DNA of 42,697 nucleotides from Syntrophaceae bacterium (GTDB taxonomy: Bacteria; Desulfobacterota; BSN033; UBA1163): assembly GCA_013388645.1 (NCBI GenBank), contig JACAEV010000066.1:1-42697 (forward strand), given 5' to 3'. Below are positions 9,859 to 19,721 of the stretch, piece after piece. Position 1 is the stretch's first letter, and each line of letters begins with the position of its first letter. The position numbers and the translations under genes are program-made. The notes under the pieces are model-generated. The model did not search any database. It had not been told where the DNA came from and saw only the letters and a list, made by a program, of their open reading frames with translations.

Positions 9859-10749
9859 ATGGGTTTTAAAATTTTGAAACATATTCCCGTAATGATGGAA
9901 GAGGTGATGAACTTTTTAAGATGTGAACCTGGTCGGACTTATGTGGATGCCACATTAGGAGGAGGGGGCCACGCTTCAGAGATTTTGAGACGCACGGCAC
10001 CGGATGGGGTGCTCATTGGAATGGAATGGGATGAGGATGCCCTGCTGGTGGCAAGCAACCGATTAAAACCCTTCGGGGAAAGGGTGAAGATATTTCACGA
10101 AAATTTTATCTCTCTTCCCATCCTCCTCAAAAATGAATCGGTAGATGGGATTCTGCTCGATTTGGGACTTTCTTCAATTCAGATAGAAAAAGAGGCAAGG
10201 GGGTTCAGTTTTAAAGGAGAGGGACCTTTAGATATGAGGATGGACCAACGAACAAATCTAACGGCAGCTGATCTCGTCAACCATCTTTCATTGAAGGAAT
10301 TGGAATTTATTTTATTTCAATTTGGAGAAGGGAGATGGGCCAGGAGAATTGCCAATGCGATTGTTCATGAAAGGGAGCGAGATCCCATTGAGACAACCCA
10401 GAGGTTGAAAAAGATTGTTCACGCCGCGATTCCCAGACGATTTCATTCTCGGAGGATCGACCCCGCCACCCAAACCTTTCAGGCCTTTCGAATCCGGGTC
10501 AATGACGAATTAGAAAATTTGAGAAAAATATTGGAAACCGGATGGACGCTATTAAAAAAAGGAGGACGGATGTGCATCCTCTCTTTTCATTCTCTTGAAG
10601 ATCGTTTGGTTAAAGAGACTTTTCGGAAATTGGAGAAAGAGGGGAAGATGCACATCCTGACGAAGAAACCCTTGACGCCTTCCGAGGAAGAGCGAAGGAG
10701 AAATCCGCGATCCCGCAGTGCGAAACTGAGGTGCGCGGAGAGAGTTTAA
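9859..10749 (+). CDS. rsmH: 16S rRNA (cytosine1402-N4)-methyltransferase RsmH
   Basis: RsmH (formerly MraW) methylates N4 of C1402 in 16S rRNA with S-adenosylmethionine. The 296-residue product starts with KHIPVMMEEVMNFL and has the SAM-binding DATLGGGGHASEIL near residues 31-44, the LLDLGLSSIQIE motif near 95, RGFSFKGEGPLDMRMD, and the C-terminal ILSFHSLEDRLVK and RNPRSRSAKLR segments typical of the family. Length is close to the usual 300-315. The ATG at 9859 lies in an AT-rich context with no strong ribosome binding site. The ftsL ATG follows 21 nt after its stop. Confidence 0.96.
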   Translation: MGFKILKHIPVMMEEVMNFLRCEPGRTYVDATLGGGGHASEILRRTAPDGVLIGMEWDEDALLVASNRLKPFGERVKIFHENFISLPILLKNESVDGILLDLGLSSIQIEKEARGFSFKGEGPLDMRMDQRTNLTAADLVNHLSLKELEFILFQFGEGRWARRIANAIVHERERDPIETTQRLKKIVHAAIPRRFHSRRIDPATQTFQAFRIRVNDELENLRKILETGWTLLKKGGRMCILSFHSLEDRLVKETFRKLEKEGKMHILTKKPLTPSEEERRRNPRSRSAKLRCAERV

Positions 10750-10770
10750 GAAAGTGCAAAGGGAATTTGG

Positions 10771-11115
10771 ATGACCAGGACGTTGAACCGAGGAGGGGAT
10801 CGAATCCTGTGGACAGGAGAGGATTCCAAGGCAAGACCTAAAAGAATCAAATGGCGACTCCTCATCTTTTTTAGCGCTTTTGTGCTTCTTTTTATTGGCG
10901 GCAGTCTGTTCTATGTTTGGTCCAGAATTCAGGTCCTCCAACTCGGATATGAAATATCGAATGCCCTTAAAGAGGAGCGATCACTCATCGAAGCCAATAA
11001 AAAGTTGAGAGTGGAGATCGCCACCCTTAAGTCTTATGGGCGGATCGAAAAATTAGCCACAGAAGAATTGAGAATGGCCAAACCTAAACCCGAACAGATA
11101 ATCGTGATTCGATGA
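10771..11115 (+). CDS. ftsL: Cell division protein FtsL
   Basis: FtsL is a small bitopic inner-membrane protein that forms a coiled coil with FtsB and joins FtsQ in the divisome. The 114-residue product has a basic cytoplasmic N-terminus, one membrane segment near residues 29-50 (LLIFFSAFVLLFIGGSLFYV), and a periplasmic coiled coil (about 52-90) with KKLRVEIATLKSYGRIEKLA. Sequence similarity in this family is low, so the call rests on topology, size and position between rsmH and ftsI. Its stop overlaps the ftsI start (ATGA at 11112-11115), which indicates translational coupling. Confidence 0.88.
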   Translation: MTRTLNRGGDRILWTGEDSKARPKRIKWRLLIFFSAFVLLFIGGSLFYVWSRIQVLQLGYEISNALKEERSLIEANKKLRVEIATLKSYGRIEKLATEELRMAKPKPEQIIVIR

Positions 11116-13085
11116 AACATAAACCGATCAATTGGTTTAAAGTCCGCATCATCTTTCTTTTCTCCCTTCTCTGCTTCTGTTTCGTGACGATTGCGGGGAG
11201 GATGTTTCAACTCCAGGTGCTGAAAAAGGAACAGCTCTATAAGCTTGCAGCCCAGCAGCATCATGTTCAGATCCCTCTCGTTCCGAAGCGCGGGACGATT
11301 TACGATAGTAAAAATAATGAATTGGCAGTTAGCGTTGAGGTGGATTCGGTCTATGCCGATGCTCGCAAGGTTGAGGATATCAAAAAGACGGTCAATGAAC
11401 TTGGTTCGATTCTACAGATTGATCGAGAAGAGTTGAGACAAAGACTAAAGAGCCGCCGACCCTTTGAATGGATTCAGAGGAAAATTTCTTCGAAAGAGGT
11501 CGAGCAGATTAAAACCCTTCAACTCCCCGGAATCCATTTTTTAAAAGAAAATCGACGCTTTTATCCCAATTCGCAACTGGCTGCCCATCTGGTTGGTTTC
11601 GTCGGCCTCGATTCAAAAGGTTTGGAGGGGGTTGAGTATCAATACGATGCATTGCTCAATGGACCAAACGATGTCATGACCACTGCAAGAGATGCATTAG
11701 GTCGAGAGATTGCCATCGGAAAGGGGCCCTTTAAAAGAGAAGGCCATTTTCGGAATATCATCCTGACCATTGATAAATCCATCCAACATATCACCGAGAC
11801 GGAATTGAGTCTTGGCACTGAAAAGTGGGGAGCCAAAGGAGGGATGGCCATTGCCATGGAACCCATGACCGGGAAAGTCTTGGCCATGGCTTCCTATCCA
11901 ACGTATAACCCGAACGAGTTTATCCATTACCGCTCCAAAAACTGGAGAAATCGAGCCATCTCCGATGTCTTTGAACCTGGTTCTCTCTTTAAAGCCTTTC
12001 TCGCAGCTACTGCCATAGAGGAGAAGGTGGTTCGGCCATCCGATTCTTTTTTTTGTGAAAATGGGTCCTATACGGTTTACGACCGAACCATTCATGATAC
12101 CTCTAAGCATGGATGGCTCACCTTCCAGCAGATTCTGAAATTCTCTAGCAATATCGGGGTATCCAAAGTAGGTGAGAAGATAGGAAAAGACCGTTACTAC
12201 CGATACATTTCTGCGTTTGGATTTGGGGAGAAGACTCGGATTGGTCTTCCGGGAGAGGGAAAAGGAATTGTCCGGCATCCGAGATATTGGCCCCCAGTGG
12301 CTCTGGATACCATCTCCTTCGGGCAAGGCATCTCTGTGACAGCCATTCAACTGGTAACAGCCCTTTCTGCCATTGCCAACGGTGGGTCTCTGATGAAGCC
12401 TTATGTCGTAGAGAAGATAATGGATGAGAAAGGGGAGGTCGTCCAATCTTTTCAACCCGAGATCGTTCGAAAGGTGATCTCAGAGGAGACGGCTAAAAAG
12501 GTGACGGCACTGCTCAAGACGACCACTGAGAAAGGCGGAACAGGGGAAGGAGCAGTTCCTGCAGGATATGAGATAGCTGGCAAAACAGGAACGGCGCAGA
12601 AAGCGGATTCTCTATTAGGGGGGTACTCTGAAGATCGTTATTTAAGTGGGTTCATGGGATTTGCTCCGATTGAGGAACCTAGGATTGTTCTCTTAGTAGT
12701 GATCGACGAGCCTCAAGGGAATAACTATGGGGGAGTGGTGGCTGCTCCGATCTTTAAGGCGATTATGGAAAAAGTTCTTCCTTACCTACAAATCATTCCT
12801 AAAGGGACAACCATTGTCAAGAATGAAGTCGATTTGGCGTCTCCCAAAGTAACTTGGGTGAATCTACCTAGGATTGATGAAGTGAAGTTGGTGAAAGGGG
12901 CAGGGGGCATCGTGATGCCAGACCTCACCGGCTTGTCCATGCGCAATGCCTTGAGCCGTATCGAGGGGAAGGGACTGATCATCAAGGTCTCAGGCAACGG
13001 AAAGGTAATAGACCAAAATCCCAAACCAGGGGCCGTGATTGAAAAAGGTGACATCTGTTATTTAAAATTTCAATCTCCATCATAA
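11112..13085 (+). CDS. ftsI: Septal peptidoglycan transpeptidase FtsI (PBP3), with PASTA domain
   Basis: FtsI cross-links septal peptidoglycan together with the FtsW polymerase. The 657-residue protein has an N-terminal membrane anchor (about 12-30), a pedestal domain starting at PKRGTIYDSKNNELAVS, and a penicillin-binding transpeptidase domain with catalytic Ser291 in SLFK (Lys294), the SSN motif at 345-347 and KTG at 491-493. Residues about 600-657 form one PASTA domain (VMPDLTGLSMRNAL...PGAVIEKGD). PASTA domains are found on the FtsI of several deltaproteobacteria but not on that of E. coli. The start overlaps ftsL by 4 nt. Confidence 0.96.
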   Translation: MKHKPINWFKVRIIFLFSLLCFCFVTIAGRMFQLQVLKKEQLYKLAAQQHHVQIPLVPKRGTIYDSKNNELAVSVEVDSVYADARKVEDIKKTVNELGSILQIDREELRQRLKSRRPFEWIQRKISSKEVEQIKTLQLPGIHFLKENRRFYPNSQLAAHLVGFVGLDSKGLEGVEYQYDALLNGPNDVMTTARDALGREIAIGKGPFKREGHFRNIILTIDKSIQHITETELSLGTEKWGAKGGMAIAMEPMTGKVLAMASYPTYNPNEFIHYRSKNWRNRAISDVFEPGSLFKAFLAATAIEEKVVRPSDSFFCENGSYTVYDRTIHDTSKHGWLTFQQILKFSSNIGVSKVGEKIGKDRYYRYISAFGFGEKTRIGLPGEGKGIVRHPRYWPPVALDTISFGQGISVTAIQLVTALSAIANGGSLMKPYVVEKIMDEKGEVVQSFQPEIVRKVISEETAKKVTALLKTTTEKGGTGEGAVPAGYEIAGKTGTAQKADSLLGGYSEDRYLSGFMGFAPIEEPRIVLLVVIDEPQGNNYGGVVAAPIFKAIMEKVLPYLQIIPKGTTIVKNEVDLASPKVTWVNLPRIDEVKLVKGAGGIVMPDLTGLSMRNALSRIEGKGLIIKVSGNGKVIDQNPKPGAVIEKGDICYLKFQSPS

Positions 13086-13132
13086 AAAGAGGACCGTATA
13101 GAGCATAGAGCATAACGCTCAACGTTTATAAA
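13086..13132. repeat. Word-repeat spacer ftsI-murE
   Basis: The 47-nt spacer contains TAGAGCATAGAGCATAACGC and then TCAACG. GAGCATA is repeated in tandem, and the same word style occurs in the mraZ-rsmH spacer. A CAACGT-type spacer also occurs at 35829-35865. Confidence 0.45.
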
Positions 13133-14710
13133 ATGGAATTGAGAAGATTAATAGAAGGCGTCGAGGTCAAAAGGATCGATGGAGACACTTCAAAAGAGGT
13201 CAAGGGAATTGCTTACCATTCGAAACAGATCCAGGAGGGATTCCTGTTTACGGCCCTCCGAGGGGTGGAAGAAGATGGTCGTCGTTTTATTGGAGAGGCA
13301 ATTAAGCGGGGTGCAGAGGTTATAGTCTTGGAAGAGACTCTGATGGAGGGAGCAGGAGTCCCCCCATATAAAAAGGCAACAGAAAACGATATTCCTAACC
13401 ATGTCACTATGATTTTAGTTCATAACAGTCGTCAGGCCCTGGCAAAGATATCCTCAAACTTCTATGGGGACCCATCATCACAGGTGAGGCTGATCGGTGT
13501 CACCGGAACCAATGGGAAAACCACCACGACCTATCTCTTGGAATCCATTTTTAAAGAAGCGGGATGTCAGGTAGGGGTGATCGGGACGATCAATTACCGC
13601 TTTGGTGAGAAGACCATTCCAGCCCTTCATACCACACCTGAGTCTTTAGACCTACAAAAGATTCTATGGGAAATGGTTCTTGGTGGAGTTTCTCACGTCA
13701 TGATGGAAGTTTCCTCGCACGGGCTCGATTTAGACCGTGCTTTTGGGTGCCAATTTGATGGGGCGGTCTTCACCAATTTAACCTCCGAGCATCTCGATTA
13801 TCATAAAACCTTAGAACATTATTTTGAAAGTAAAAAGAAACTCTTTTCGGATTATTTAATGAATAGTCGTAAAGGAGGAAGGTTTGCAGTCATCAATGAT
13901 GACGACCCATACGGAAGGGAAATGGTGAAAGGATTGGATCTCCCCATCCTCCATTATGGAATGAGCCCCTCTTGTGAAATCACTGCCAATCAGGTCGTAT
14001 CTTCCTTTGAAGGCCTTTCCTGTCGAATCAAAACTCCAAAGGGTGATTTTCCCATCCATTCAAAATTGATTGGGAGCTTCAATCTTTACAATATTCTTGC
14101 CGCAGTGGCGGTAGGGATCGGGATGGATATTTCCTTGAAAACCATCCGGAAAGGGGTCGAGGGATTAAAGGGGGTCTCAGGAAGATTTGAGAGAGTCCAG
14201 AATAAGAGGAACATTCACGTCATCATAGACTATGCTCATACTCATGATGCCTTAGAAAGGGCTTTACAAGGGTTGAGAGGGATCTTAGAAATTAGCCCCC
14301 AGAATAATGGGAAAATGATCACCGTCTTTGGATGTGGAGGGGATCGGGATCGGACCAAACGACCCTTGATGGGAAACGTGGCCGGAAAGTACAGCGATTT
14401 GGCTATCCTGACGTCAGATAACCCAAGGACGGAAGATCCATTAGCCATCCTGAATGAGGTAGAGGAGGGGTTGAAGTCCCTCCCCTTAAAAAAGTGGGAT
14501 CCAAAAGAGATGGAGTGTTGGAGAACCCAGAAGGGTTATCTCAAAGTCTCAGATCGAAGAGAAGCGATTCGAATGGCGGTCCGATTGGCCCAGCCTTCGG
14601 ACACGGTTCTCATTGCCGGAAAAGGTCACGAGGATTATCAGATTATCGGAAAAAAGAAATTTCCCTTCGATGATCGAGTTGAGGTAAAAAAGGTTTTGGA
14701 GGAAGAGTGA
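13133..14710 (+). CDS. murE: UDP-MurNAc-tripeptide ligase MurE, meso-DAP type
   Basis: MurE adds the third stem-peptide residue to UDP-MurNAc-L-Ala-D-Glu, using ATP in the cytoplasm. The 525-residue product has the P-loop GTNGKTTTT at about 125-133 and the DNPR motif at 429-432, followed by TEDP, which is characteristic of enzymes that add meso-diaminopimelate. Near residues 449-480 the sequence SLPLKKWDPKEMECWRTQ appears to be an insertion of about 20 residues before the conserved DRREAI; this makes the protein somewhat longer than the usual 490-500. The murF GTG overlaps its stop (GTGA, 14707-14710). Confidence 0.96.
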   Translation: MELRRLIEGVEVKRIDGDTSKEVKGIAYHSKQIQEGFLFTALRGVEEDGRRFIGEAIKRGAEVIVLEETLMEGAGVPPYKKATENDIPNHVTMILVHNSRQALAKISSNFYGDPSSQVRLIGVTGTNGKTTTTYLLESIFKEAGCQVGVIGTINYRFGEKTIPALHTTPESLDLQKILWEMVLGGVSHVMMEVSSHGLDLDRAFGCQFDGAVFTNLTSEHLDYHKTLEHYFESKKKLFSDYLMNSRKGGRFAVINDDDPYGREMVKGLDLPILHYGMSPSCEITANQVVSSFEGLSCRIKTPKGDFPIHSKLIGSFNLYNILAAVAVGIGMDISLKTIRKGVEGLKGVSGRFERVQNKRNIHVIIDYAHTHDALERALQGLRGILEISPQNNGKMITVFGCGGDRDRTKRPLMGNVAGKYSDLAILTSDNPRTEDPLAILNEVEEGLKSLPLKKWDPKEMECWRTQKGYLKVSDRREAIRMAVRLAQPSDTVLIAGKGHEDYQIIGKKKFPFDDRVEVKKVLEEE

Positions 14711-16110
14711 TTCTGACCATAGAGGAGGTTCTGAAGGCTACTGGAGGAAAACTTCTCCAAGGCGAGAGGAATGCCTTCTTTCAAGGGATTTCTACGGATT
14801 CCAGAACGATCAGGGAAGGCGAACTTTTTATCGCCCTGAAGGGGGCCCGCTTTGATGGCCATCACTTCGCTAAAGAGGTTCTTGAGAAAAAAGCAGGCGG
14901 CGTGGTGATCGATGAGGATAAAGGGAGAAACATTCGATGGAATGGTTATCGACCCCGAGCGGTCATTGCCGTCCAAGATACGCTTTTGGCCTTAGGAAAT
15001 CTTGCCCATGACTGGAGAAGGAAATATCGGACTCCTATGGTGGCATTGACCGGAAGCAACGGCAAGACGACGACAAAAGAGATGATCGCCACTTGCTTGG
15101 AGACCACCTTCCCTGTTCTCAAGACAAAGGGGAATTTAAACAACCTCATAGGACTTCCCCTCACTCTCCTCACGCTCACCGAGAAAGAAAGGGTCGTGGT
15201 TCTTGAGATGGGAATGAACGTGCCGGGTGAAATTCGGAGGCTGACCGAGATTGCTGAGCCGGATATTGGCTTGATCACCAACATCCAAAAAGCCCATCTG
15301 GAGGGCTTAGGAACGGTGGAGAGGGTGAAGGAAGAGAAAGGGGAACTCTTCCGAAGGATGCGAAGGGATGGGACGATTTTGGTGAATCAGGATGATCCCC
15401 TGGTGATCGATCTGTCCCATCATTACCCAGGACAAAAAATCACATTTGGAATTAAGCATCCAGCAGAAGTGATGGCAAAAGAAATCCGGCTCAGAGGCTC
15501 CGAAGGAACCTTTTTCACTCTGATTTTCGAAAAGGAGGCGATGGAGGTTCATCTGCGGTTATTGGGAAGACATTTTGTTCCAAATGCCCTTTGTGCCATA
15601 GCGATTGCCTGTCTTTTCGGAGTGGATGTAAAACAAGCGAAAGAGGCACTGGAACATTTACAACCCTTCCCCATGAGGATGGAAATCATTTCTCTACGAG
15701 GGGAAAAGATGCTGATCAATGATGCCTACAATGCCAACCCTTCCTCAATGGAACTTGCCCTGGAGACACTGGCTGAAGTGAAAGGAGAAGGGAGGGCTGT
15801 CGCTGTCCTGGGAGACATGTTAGAACTCGGAGGGTTTACAAAAGAGGCCCATGAACAACTCGGAGAGAAGGTGTGCCAACTTCCCATCGATTTCCTTATC
15901 GCTTTGGGAGAGGAAGCGGCCGTTGTCGTGGAATCAGCGATTCGGCATGGATTTCCAAAAGAGAGAGCCAATGTCGTGGAGAGTCATTCAGAGGCCATCT
16001 CCCGATTAAGACCGATGATACAGAGTGGGGATTGGGTTTTGGTCAAAGGATCAAGGGGAATGGCTATGGAAAAAATCGTAGAGGGTTTAAGAGAAGGAGG
16101 GACGAGATAA
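14707..16110 (+). CDS. murF: UDP-MurNAc-tripeptide-D-Ala-D-Ala ligase MurF
   Basis: MurF joins D-Ala-D-Ala to the UDP-MurNAc-tripeptide, completing the cytoplasmic pentapeptide precursor. The 467-residue protein has the N-terminal substrate domain (STDSRTIREGELFIALKG near residues 29-46), the P-loop GSNGKTTTKEM starting at 116, the conserved LEMGMN and TNIQKAHLE segments, and NDAYNANPSSM near 339-349 in the C-terminal half. The GTG start overlaps the murE stop by 4 nt, so it is probably translated by coupling. The stop is followed directly by the mraY GTG. Confidence 0.96.
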   Translation: MILTIEEVLKATGGKLLQGERNAFFQGISTDSRTIREGELFIALKGARFDGHHFAKEVLEKKAGGVVIDEDKGRNIRWNGYRPRAVIAVQDTLLALGNLAHDWRRKYRTPMVALTGSNGKTTTKEMIATCLETTFPVLKTKGNLNNLIGLPLTLLTLTEKERVVVLEMGMNVPGEIRRLTEIAEPDIGLITNIQKAHLEGLGTVERVKEEKGELFRRMRRDGTILVNQDDPLVIDLSHHYPGQKITFGIKHPAEVMAKEIRLRGSEGTFFTLIFEKEAMEVHLRLLGRHFVPNALCAIAIACLFGVDVKQAKEALEHLQPFPMRMEIISLRGEKMLINDAYNANPSSMELALETLAEVKGEGRAVAVLGDMLELGGFTKEAHEQLGEKVCQLPIDFLIALGEEAAVVVESAIRHGFPKERANVVESHSEAISRLRPMIQSGDWVLVKGSRGMAMEKIVEGLREGGTR

Positions 16111-17187
16111 GTGTTCTATCATCTTCTTTATCCTCTTCACGAACTGTTTTCTTTCTTCAACGTCTTTCGTTACATCACCTTTAGAACGATCTGTTCTATT
16201 TTGACAGCCCTGCTCATCAGTTTTGTCATTGGACCTTGGTTGATTGAGAAATTGAGAGCGTTTCAGATTCAACAGGTGGTAAGGGAAGATGTCCCCTCTC
16301 GACATCTATCTAAGAATGGAACCCCCACGATGGGTGGAAGTCTTATCCTGGCTGCCATTCTCATCCCGACCCTCTTCTGGTCTGACCTCGCCAACCCCTA
16401 TATTTGGATCGTTATTTTAACCACCCTTGCCTTTGGAGCACTTGGATTTTTAGATGACTATAAAAAAATGAGGGATAAAAAAGGCATTGGGATTCGGGCT
16501 CGATACAAATTTCCCATTCAAGTGATCCTCGGTCTTGTGATCAGCTTTTTCCTGTTCACCACCATTGACCACGATTCCAGGTTGATCTTTCCTTTCTTCA
16601 AAAAAGTGATGCCCGATCTTGGGGATTGGTACATCCTCTTTGGGATGTTTGTGATCGTCGGAGCAGCGAATGCGGTCAACCTGACAGATGGCTTGGATGG
16701 GTTGGCGATCGGACCGGTGCTCATCGCAAGTGGGACATTTATGCTTTTCTGTTACCTTGCAGGGAACTTCAAATTCGCCACCTATCTCCAGATCCCTTTT
16801 GTTAAAGGGAGTGGAGAACTGACCGTTTTGTGTGGGGCCATGGTCGGAAGCGGGTTGGGATTTCTTTGGTTCAATACCTATCCGGCTCAAGTCTTTATGG
16901 GAGATGTGGGTTCACTTTCCTTAGGGGCAGCCTTAGGAACCATCGCGGTGATTACCAAACAAGAGTTCCTTTTGGTCATCGTGGGGGGAATTTTTGTCAT
17001 CGAGGCACTTTCCGTCATCATTCAAGTGATTTCTTATCAATTGAGAAAGAAACGGGTATTTCGAATGGCACCCATTCACCATCATTTTGAATTGAAAGGT
17101 TGGGCAGAACCAAAGATCATTGTTCGATTTTGGATCATTGGGATCATTCTCGGGCTGGTTGCGATCAGTACGTTGAAGTTGAGGTAA
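16111..17187 (+). CDS. mraY: Phospho-MurNAc-pentapeptide translocase MraY
   Basis: MraY transfers phospho-MurNAc-pentapeptide to undecaprenyl phosphate, forming lipid I at the inner membrane. The 358-residue protein has about ten membrane segments. The catalytic acidic residues are visible as FLDDYKK (Asp115, Asp116) and [10 protein letters not shown] (Asn190, Asp193, Asp196), and the conserved [11 protein letters not shown] is near the C-terminus. The TPTMGG loop follows the first cytoplasmic segment. The start is a GTG that directly abuts the murF stop, with GAAGGAGG just upstream. Confidence 0.97.
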   Translation: MFYHLLYPLHELFSFFNVFRYITFRTICSILTALLISFVIGPWLIEKLRAFQIQQVVREDVPSRHLSKNGTPTMGGSLILAAILIPTLFWSDLANPYIWIVILTTLAFGALGFLDDYKKMRDKKGIGIRARYKFPIQVILGLVISFFLFTTIDHDSRLIFPFFKKVMPDLGDWYILFGMFVIVGAANAVNLTDGLDGLAIGPVLIASGTFMLFCYLAGNFKFATYLQIPFVKGSGELTVLCGAMVGSGLGFLWFNTYPAQVFMGDVGSLSLGAALGTIAVITKQEFLLVIVGGIFVIEALSVIIQVISYQLRKKRVFRMAPIHHHFELKGWAEPKIIVRFWIIGIILGLVAISTLKLR

Positions 17188-17259
17188 CTGAGAGTTAAGA
17201 GTTTAGAGTTATGAGTTGAGAATTGCGGACACGAGACACAGACACGGAAAACGGTATTG
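17188..17259. repeat. Word-repeat spacer mraY-murD
   Basis: The spacer reads as repeated GAGTT words (GAGAGTTAAGAGTTTAGAGT, then TATGAGTTGAGAATT), followed by repeated GACACG/AGACACAGACACGG. It interrupts an otherwise tightly packed part of the cluster. No gene or clear promoter is visible. Confidence 0.55.
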
Positions 17260-18603
17260 ATGGATCTCCACGGTAAAAGGGTATTGGTGGTAGGGCTGGC
17301 CCGAACAGGAATCGCGACAGCAAAATTCCTAAAAACAAAGGGTTCCCTTGTGACCACGACCGAGGTGCAGCCGAAAGAGGAGATGAAAGAGGCGGACAAG
17401 GAATTAAAGGGGATGGGAATCTCCATGGAATGGGGTGGCCATCAGGTGGAGACTTTTCTCAAGCAGGATATGATTGTGGTGAGTCCGGGTGTTGATTTGA
17501 GTATCGCCCCCATCCAAAAAGCCATCCAAAAGGGTGTTCAGGTGATCAGTGAGATCGAACTGGCTTACCCCTTTATCCGAGCCCCGATCATTGGTGTGAC
17601 CGGAACCAATGGGAAGACCACCACGACACTGCTCATCGGTGAGATGCTGAAAGAGGATGGGAAAAAAGTGGGGGTCGGTGGAAATGTCGGCGAGCCGCTT
17701 ATTCTTTTTACAAATGGGAAAGAGCGATGGGATGTATTGGTGGTAGAGATTTCCAGCTTCCAGTTAGAGGCCATCCATGAATTTCGCCCTAGCATTTCTG
17801 TCTTGCTTAATATAACGGAAGATCATTTGGATCGGTATCCTAGTTACTTGGATTACATCACCGCCAAAATGAGGATTTTTAGAAATCAAAATTCAGGAGA
17901 TTGGGCTATCCTCAACCGAGATGACCCGATAGTGATGCAGGGTCAAGGAAAGGTGAAGGCAAAAAAAATTTTGTTCAGCTTGAAGGAAGCCCTCGGTGAG
18001 GGTGCTTTTTCAGATGGGCGAACCATCTCTCTGAGGCTTGGAGGTGAGAAGGAGGAGTATCCCTTAGCCCAGGCGCCGTTAAAAGGAGTTCATAATGTTG
18101 AGAACATGATGGCTGCCCTCACGGCGGCGAGGGTTTTCGGCTGCTCGAAAAAGGCGGTTCAGGAGGTCCTCAATCGGTTTGAGGGGCTTGAACATCGTCT
18201 TGAATTTGTTCGGGAGATTGAAGGGGTTCGTTTTTACAATGACTCTAAAGGAACCAATGTCGGTTCGGTGGTTAAATCTCTCCAAAGTTTTTCAGAGCCC
18301 GTGATCTTGATCGCAGGGGGAAAAGATAAAAACGGGGATTTAACCCCTCTGAAAGCATTGGTCAGGGAAAGAGTGAAATGCCTGATCCTGATGGGTGAAG
18401 CCAAAGAGAGAATGGCCCATGAATTGGAGGGACAAACCGATACGGTGATGGCCAAGACCCTGGAAGAGGCGGTGCGCTTGGCCCATCAAAAGGCACGGGG
18501 AGGAGATATCGTCCTCCTCTCACCTGCCTGTTCGAGTTTCGATATGTTCAAGGACTACAAAGAAAGGGGGAGGATATTTAAAGAGGCGGTCCACCGCATT
18601 TGA
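17260..18603 (+). CDS. murD: UDP-MurNAc-L-alanine-D-glutamate ligase MurD
   Basis: MurD adds D-Glu to UDP-MurNAc-L-Ala in the cytoplasm. The 447-residue product starts with MDLHGKRVLVVGLARTGIAT, the Rossmann-like UDP-binding loop. The ATP loop GTNGKTTTT lies at about 115-123, ISSFQLE near 167, and the C-terminal FYNDSKGTN and LSPACSSFDMF motifs are present. I place the start at the ATG at 17260 rather than the TTG one codon upstream. Its stop overlaps a possible TTG start of ftsW. Confidence 0.95.
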   Translation: MDLHGKRVLVVGLARTGIATAKFLKTKGSLVTTTEVQPKEEMKEADKELKGMGISMEWGGHQVETFLKQDMIVVSPGVDLSIAPIQKAIQKGVQVISEIELAYPFIRAPIIGVTGTNGKTTTTLLIGEMLKEDGKKVGVGGNVGEPLILFTNGKERWDVLVVEISSFQLEAIHEFRPSISVLLNITEDHLDRYPSYLDYITAKMRIFRNQNSGDWAILNRDDPIVMQGQGKVKAKKILFSLKEALGEGAFSDGRTISLRLGGEKEEYPLAQAPLKGVHNVENMMAALTAARVFGCSKKAVQEVLNRFEGLEHRLEFVREIEGVRFYNDSKGTNVGSVVKSLQSFSEPVILIAGGKDKNGDLTPLKALVRERVKCLILMGEAKERMAHELEGQTDTVMAKTLEEAVRLAHQKARGGDIVLLSPACSSFDMFKDYKERGRIFKEAVHRI

Positions 18604-18620
18604 GGGATGGAACTTTAGAG

Positions 18621-19721
18621 ATGAAAGGTAAAAGAAGACTCGATCTTATTTTGTTAATGGTCACGCTTGCATTAGTGGGGATCGGGGTGATTATGGTTTA
18701 CAGCACCAGTGCCATTATCGCTGGCGATCGCTTTGGAGACCCTTACTACTTTCTCAAAAGACAGGTCCTGTACGCAGCGATCGGTTTCTTTCTGATGATC
18801 CTGATGATGTTTTTTCCCTATGAGATGCTGAAACGATTCGCCTATCCCATCCTGATTCTGTCCATTCTGCTTTTAATTGCGGTGTTGATCCCAGGAATTG
18901 GACATCGAGCAGGAGGGGCGATGCGTTGGTTGAAGATCCAATCCTTTTCGTTTCAGCCCTCCGAATTTGCAAAGTTGGGGCTGGTGGTGTTCCTCGCCTA
19001 CTTTTTGGCTAAGAAAGAGGAGAAGATCCGGAGCTTTTCTTTTGGATTTCTTCCTACGGTTCTCCTATCCGGTTTCGTCATTTTTCTGGTGATGAAGGAA
19101 CCCGATTTCGGGGCGGCTTTTTTTCTCGTCGCGATGGTCTTTCTTCTTCTCTTCCTCAGCGGCGCCAGAGTGATCTATATCGTCGGTGCTTTTTTGATAG
19201 CTATTCCTGCCGCCTATATTCTTTTGATGAACGTGGCCTATCGCTATAAAAGGCTCATGAGCTTCATCCGACCTTGGGAAGACCCCAATGGCACGAGCTT
19301 CCAAATCATCCAATCTTTCCTCTCCTTTGGCTCCGGAGGTTTTTTCGGATTGGGATTGGGAGAAGGACGGCAGAAGCTCTTCTTCCTCCCTGCCCCCCAT
19401 ACCGACTTCATCTTTTCTGTCATCGGTGAAGAGTTAGGTTTGGTGGGGGCGATGATCATCGTTCTCCTTTTCTTTATCTTAACCCTCAGGGGGATTCAGA
19501 TCGGACTCTCCCTGGGAGACAGATTTAGCGCCTATTTAGCATTAGGGATCACTTTGATGATCTCCCTTCAGGCGGTGATCAATATGGGAGTGGTTTTGGG
19601 ACTCCTTCCCACAAAAGGGTTGACACTGCCTTTTGTCAGTTATGGAGGGACATCACTGGTGGCTAACCTGATTGGAGTGGGAATACTTCTTCACCTTTCC
19701 ACCCATGTGGAACGAAGATGA
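18621..19721 (+). CDS. ftsW: Septal peptidoglycan polymerase FtsW
   Basis: FtsW is the SEDS-family glycosyltransferase that polymerises lipid II at the septum with FtsI. The 366-residue product has about ten membrane helices. It has the N-terminal VYSTSAI segment, the FQPSEFAKLGLVVFLAYF signature near residues 110-127 and the C-terminal KGLTLPFVSYGGTSLVAN. The ATG at 18621 gives an N-terminus (MKGKRRLDLILL) like those of related FtsW proteins. A TTG at 18600 overlapping the murD stop would add seven residues and is the alternative. The last 4 nt overlap the murG start (ATGA). Confidence 0.95.
   Translation: MKGKRRLDLILLMVTLALVGIGVIMVYSTSAIIAGDRFGDPYYFLKRQVLYAAIGFFLMILMMFFPYEMLKRFAYPILILSILLLIAVLIPGIGHRAGGAMRWLKIQSFSFQPSEFAKLGLVVFLAYFLAKKEEKIRSFSFGFLPTVLLSGFVIFLVMKEPDFGAAFFLVAMVFLLLFLSGARVIYIVGAFLIAIPAAYILLMNVAYRYKRLMSFIRPWEDPNGTSFQIIQSFLSFGSGGFFGLGLGEGRQKLFFLPAPHTDFIFSVIGEELGLVGAMIIVLLFFILTLRGIQIGLSLGDRFSAYLALGITLMISLQAVINMGVVLGLLPTKGLTLPFVSYGGTSLVANLIGVGILLHLSTHVERR

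Noticed and set aside
18600-18620. TTG at 18600 as the ftsW start, overlapping the murD stop
   Set aside because: Possible, but the ATG at 18621 gives an N-terminus matching other FtsW proteins, and the extra seven residues are not typical. Left as the alternative.
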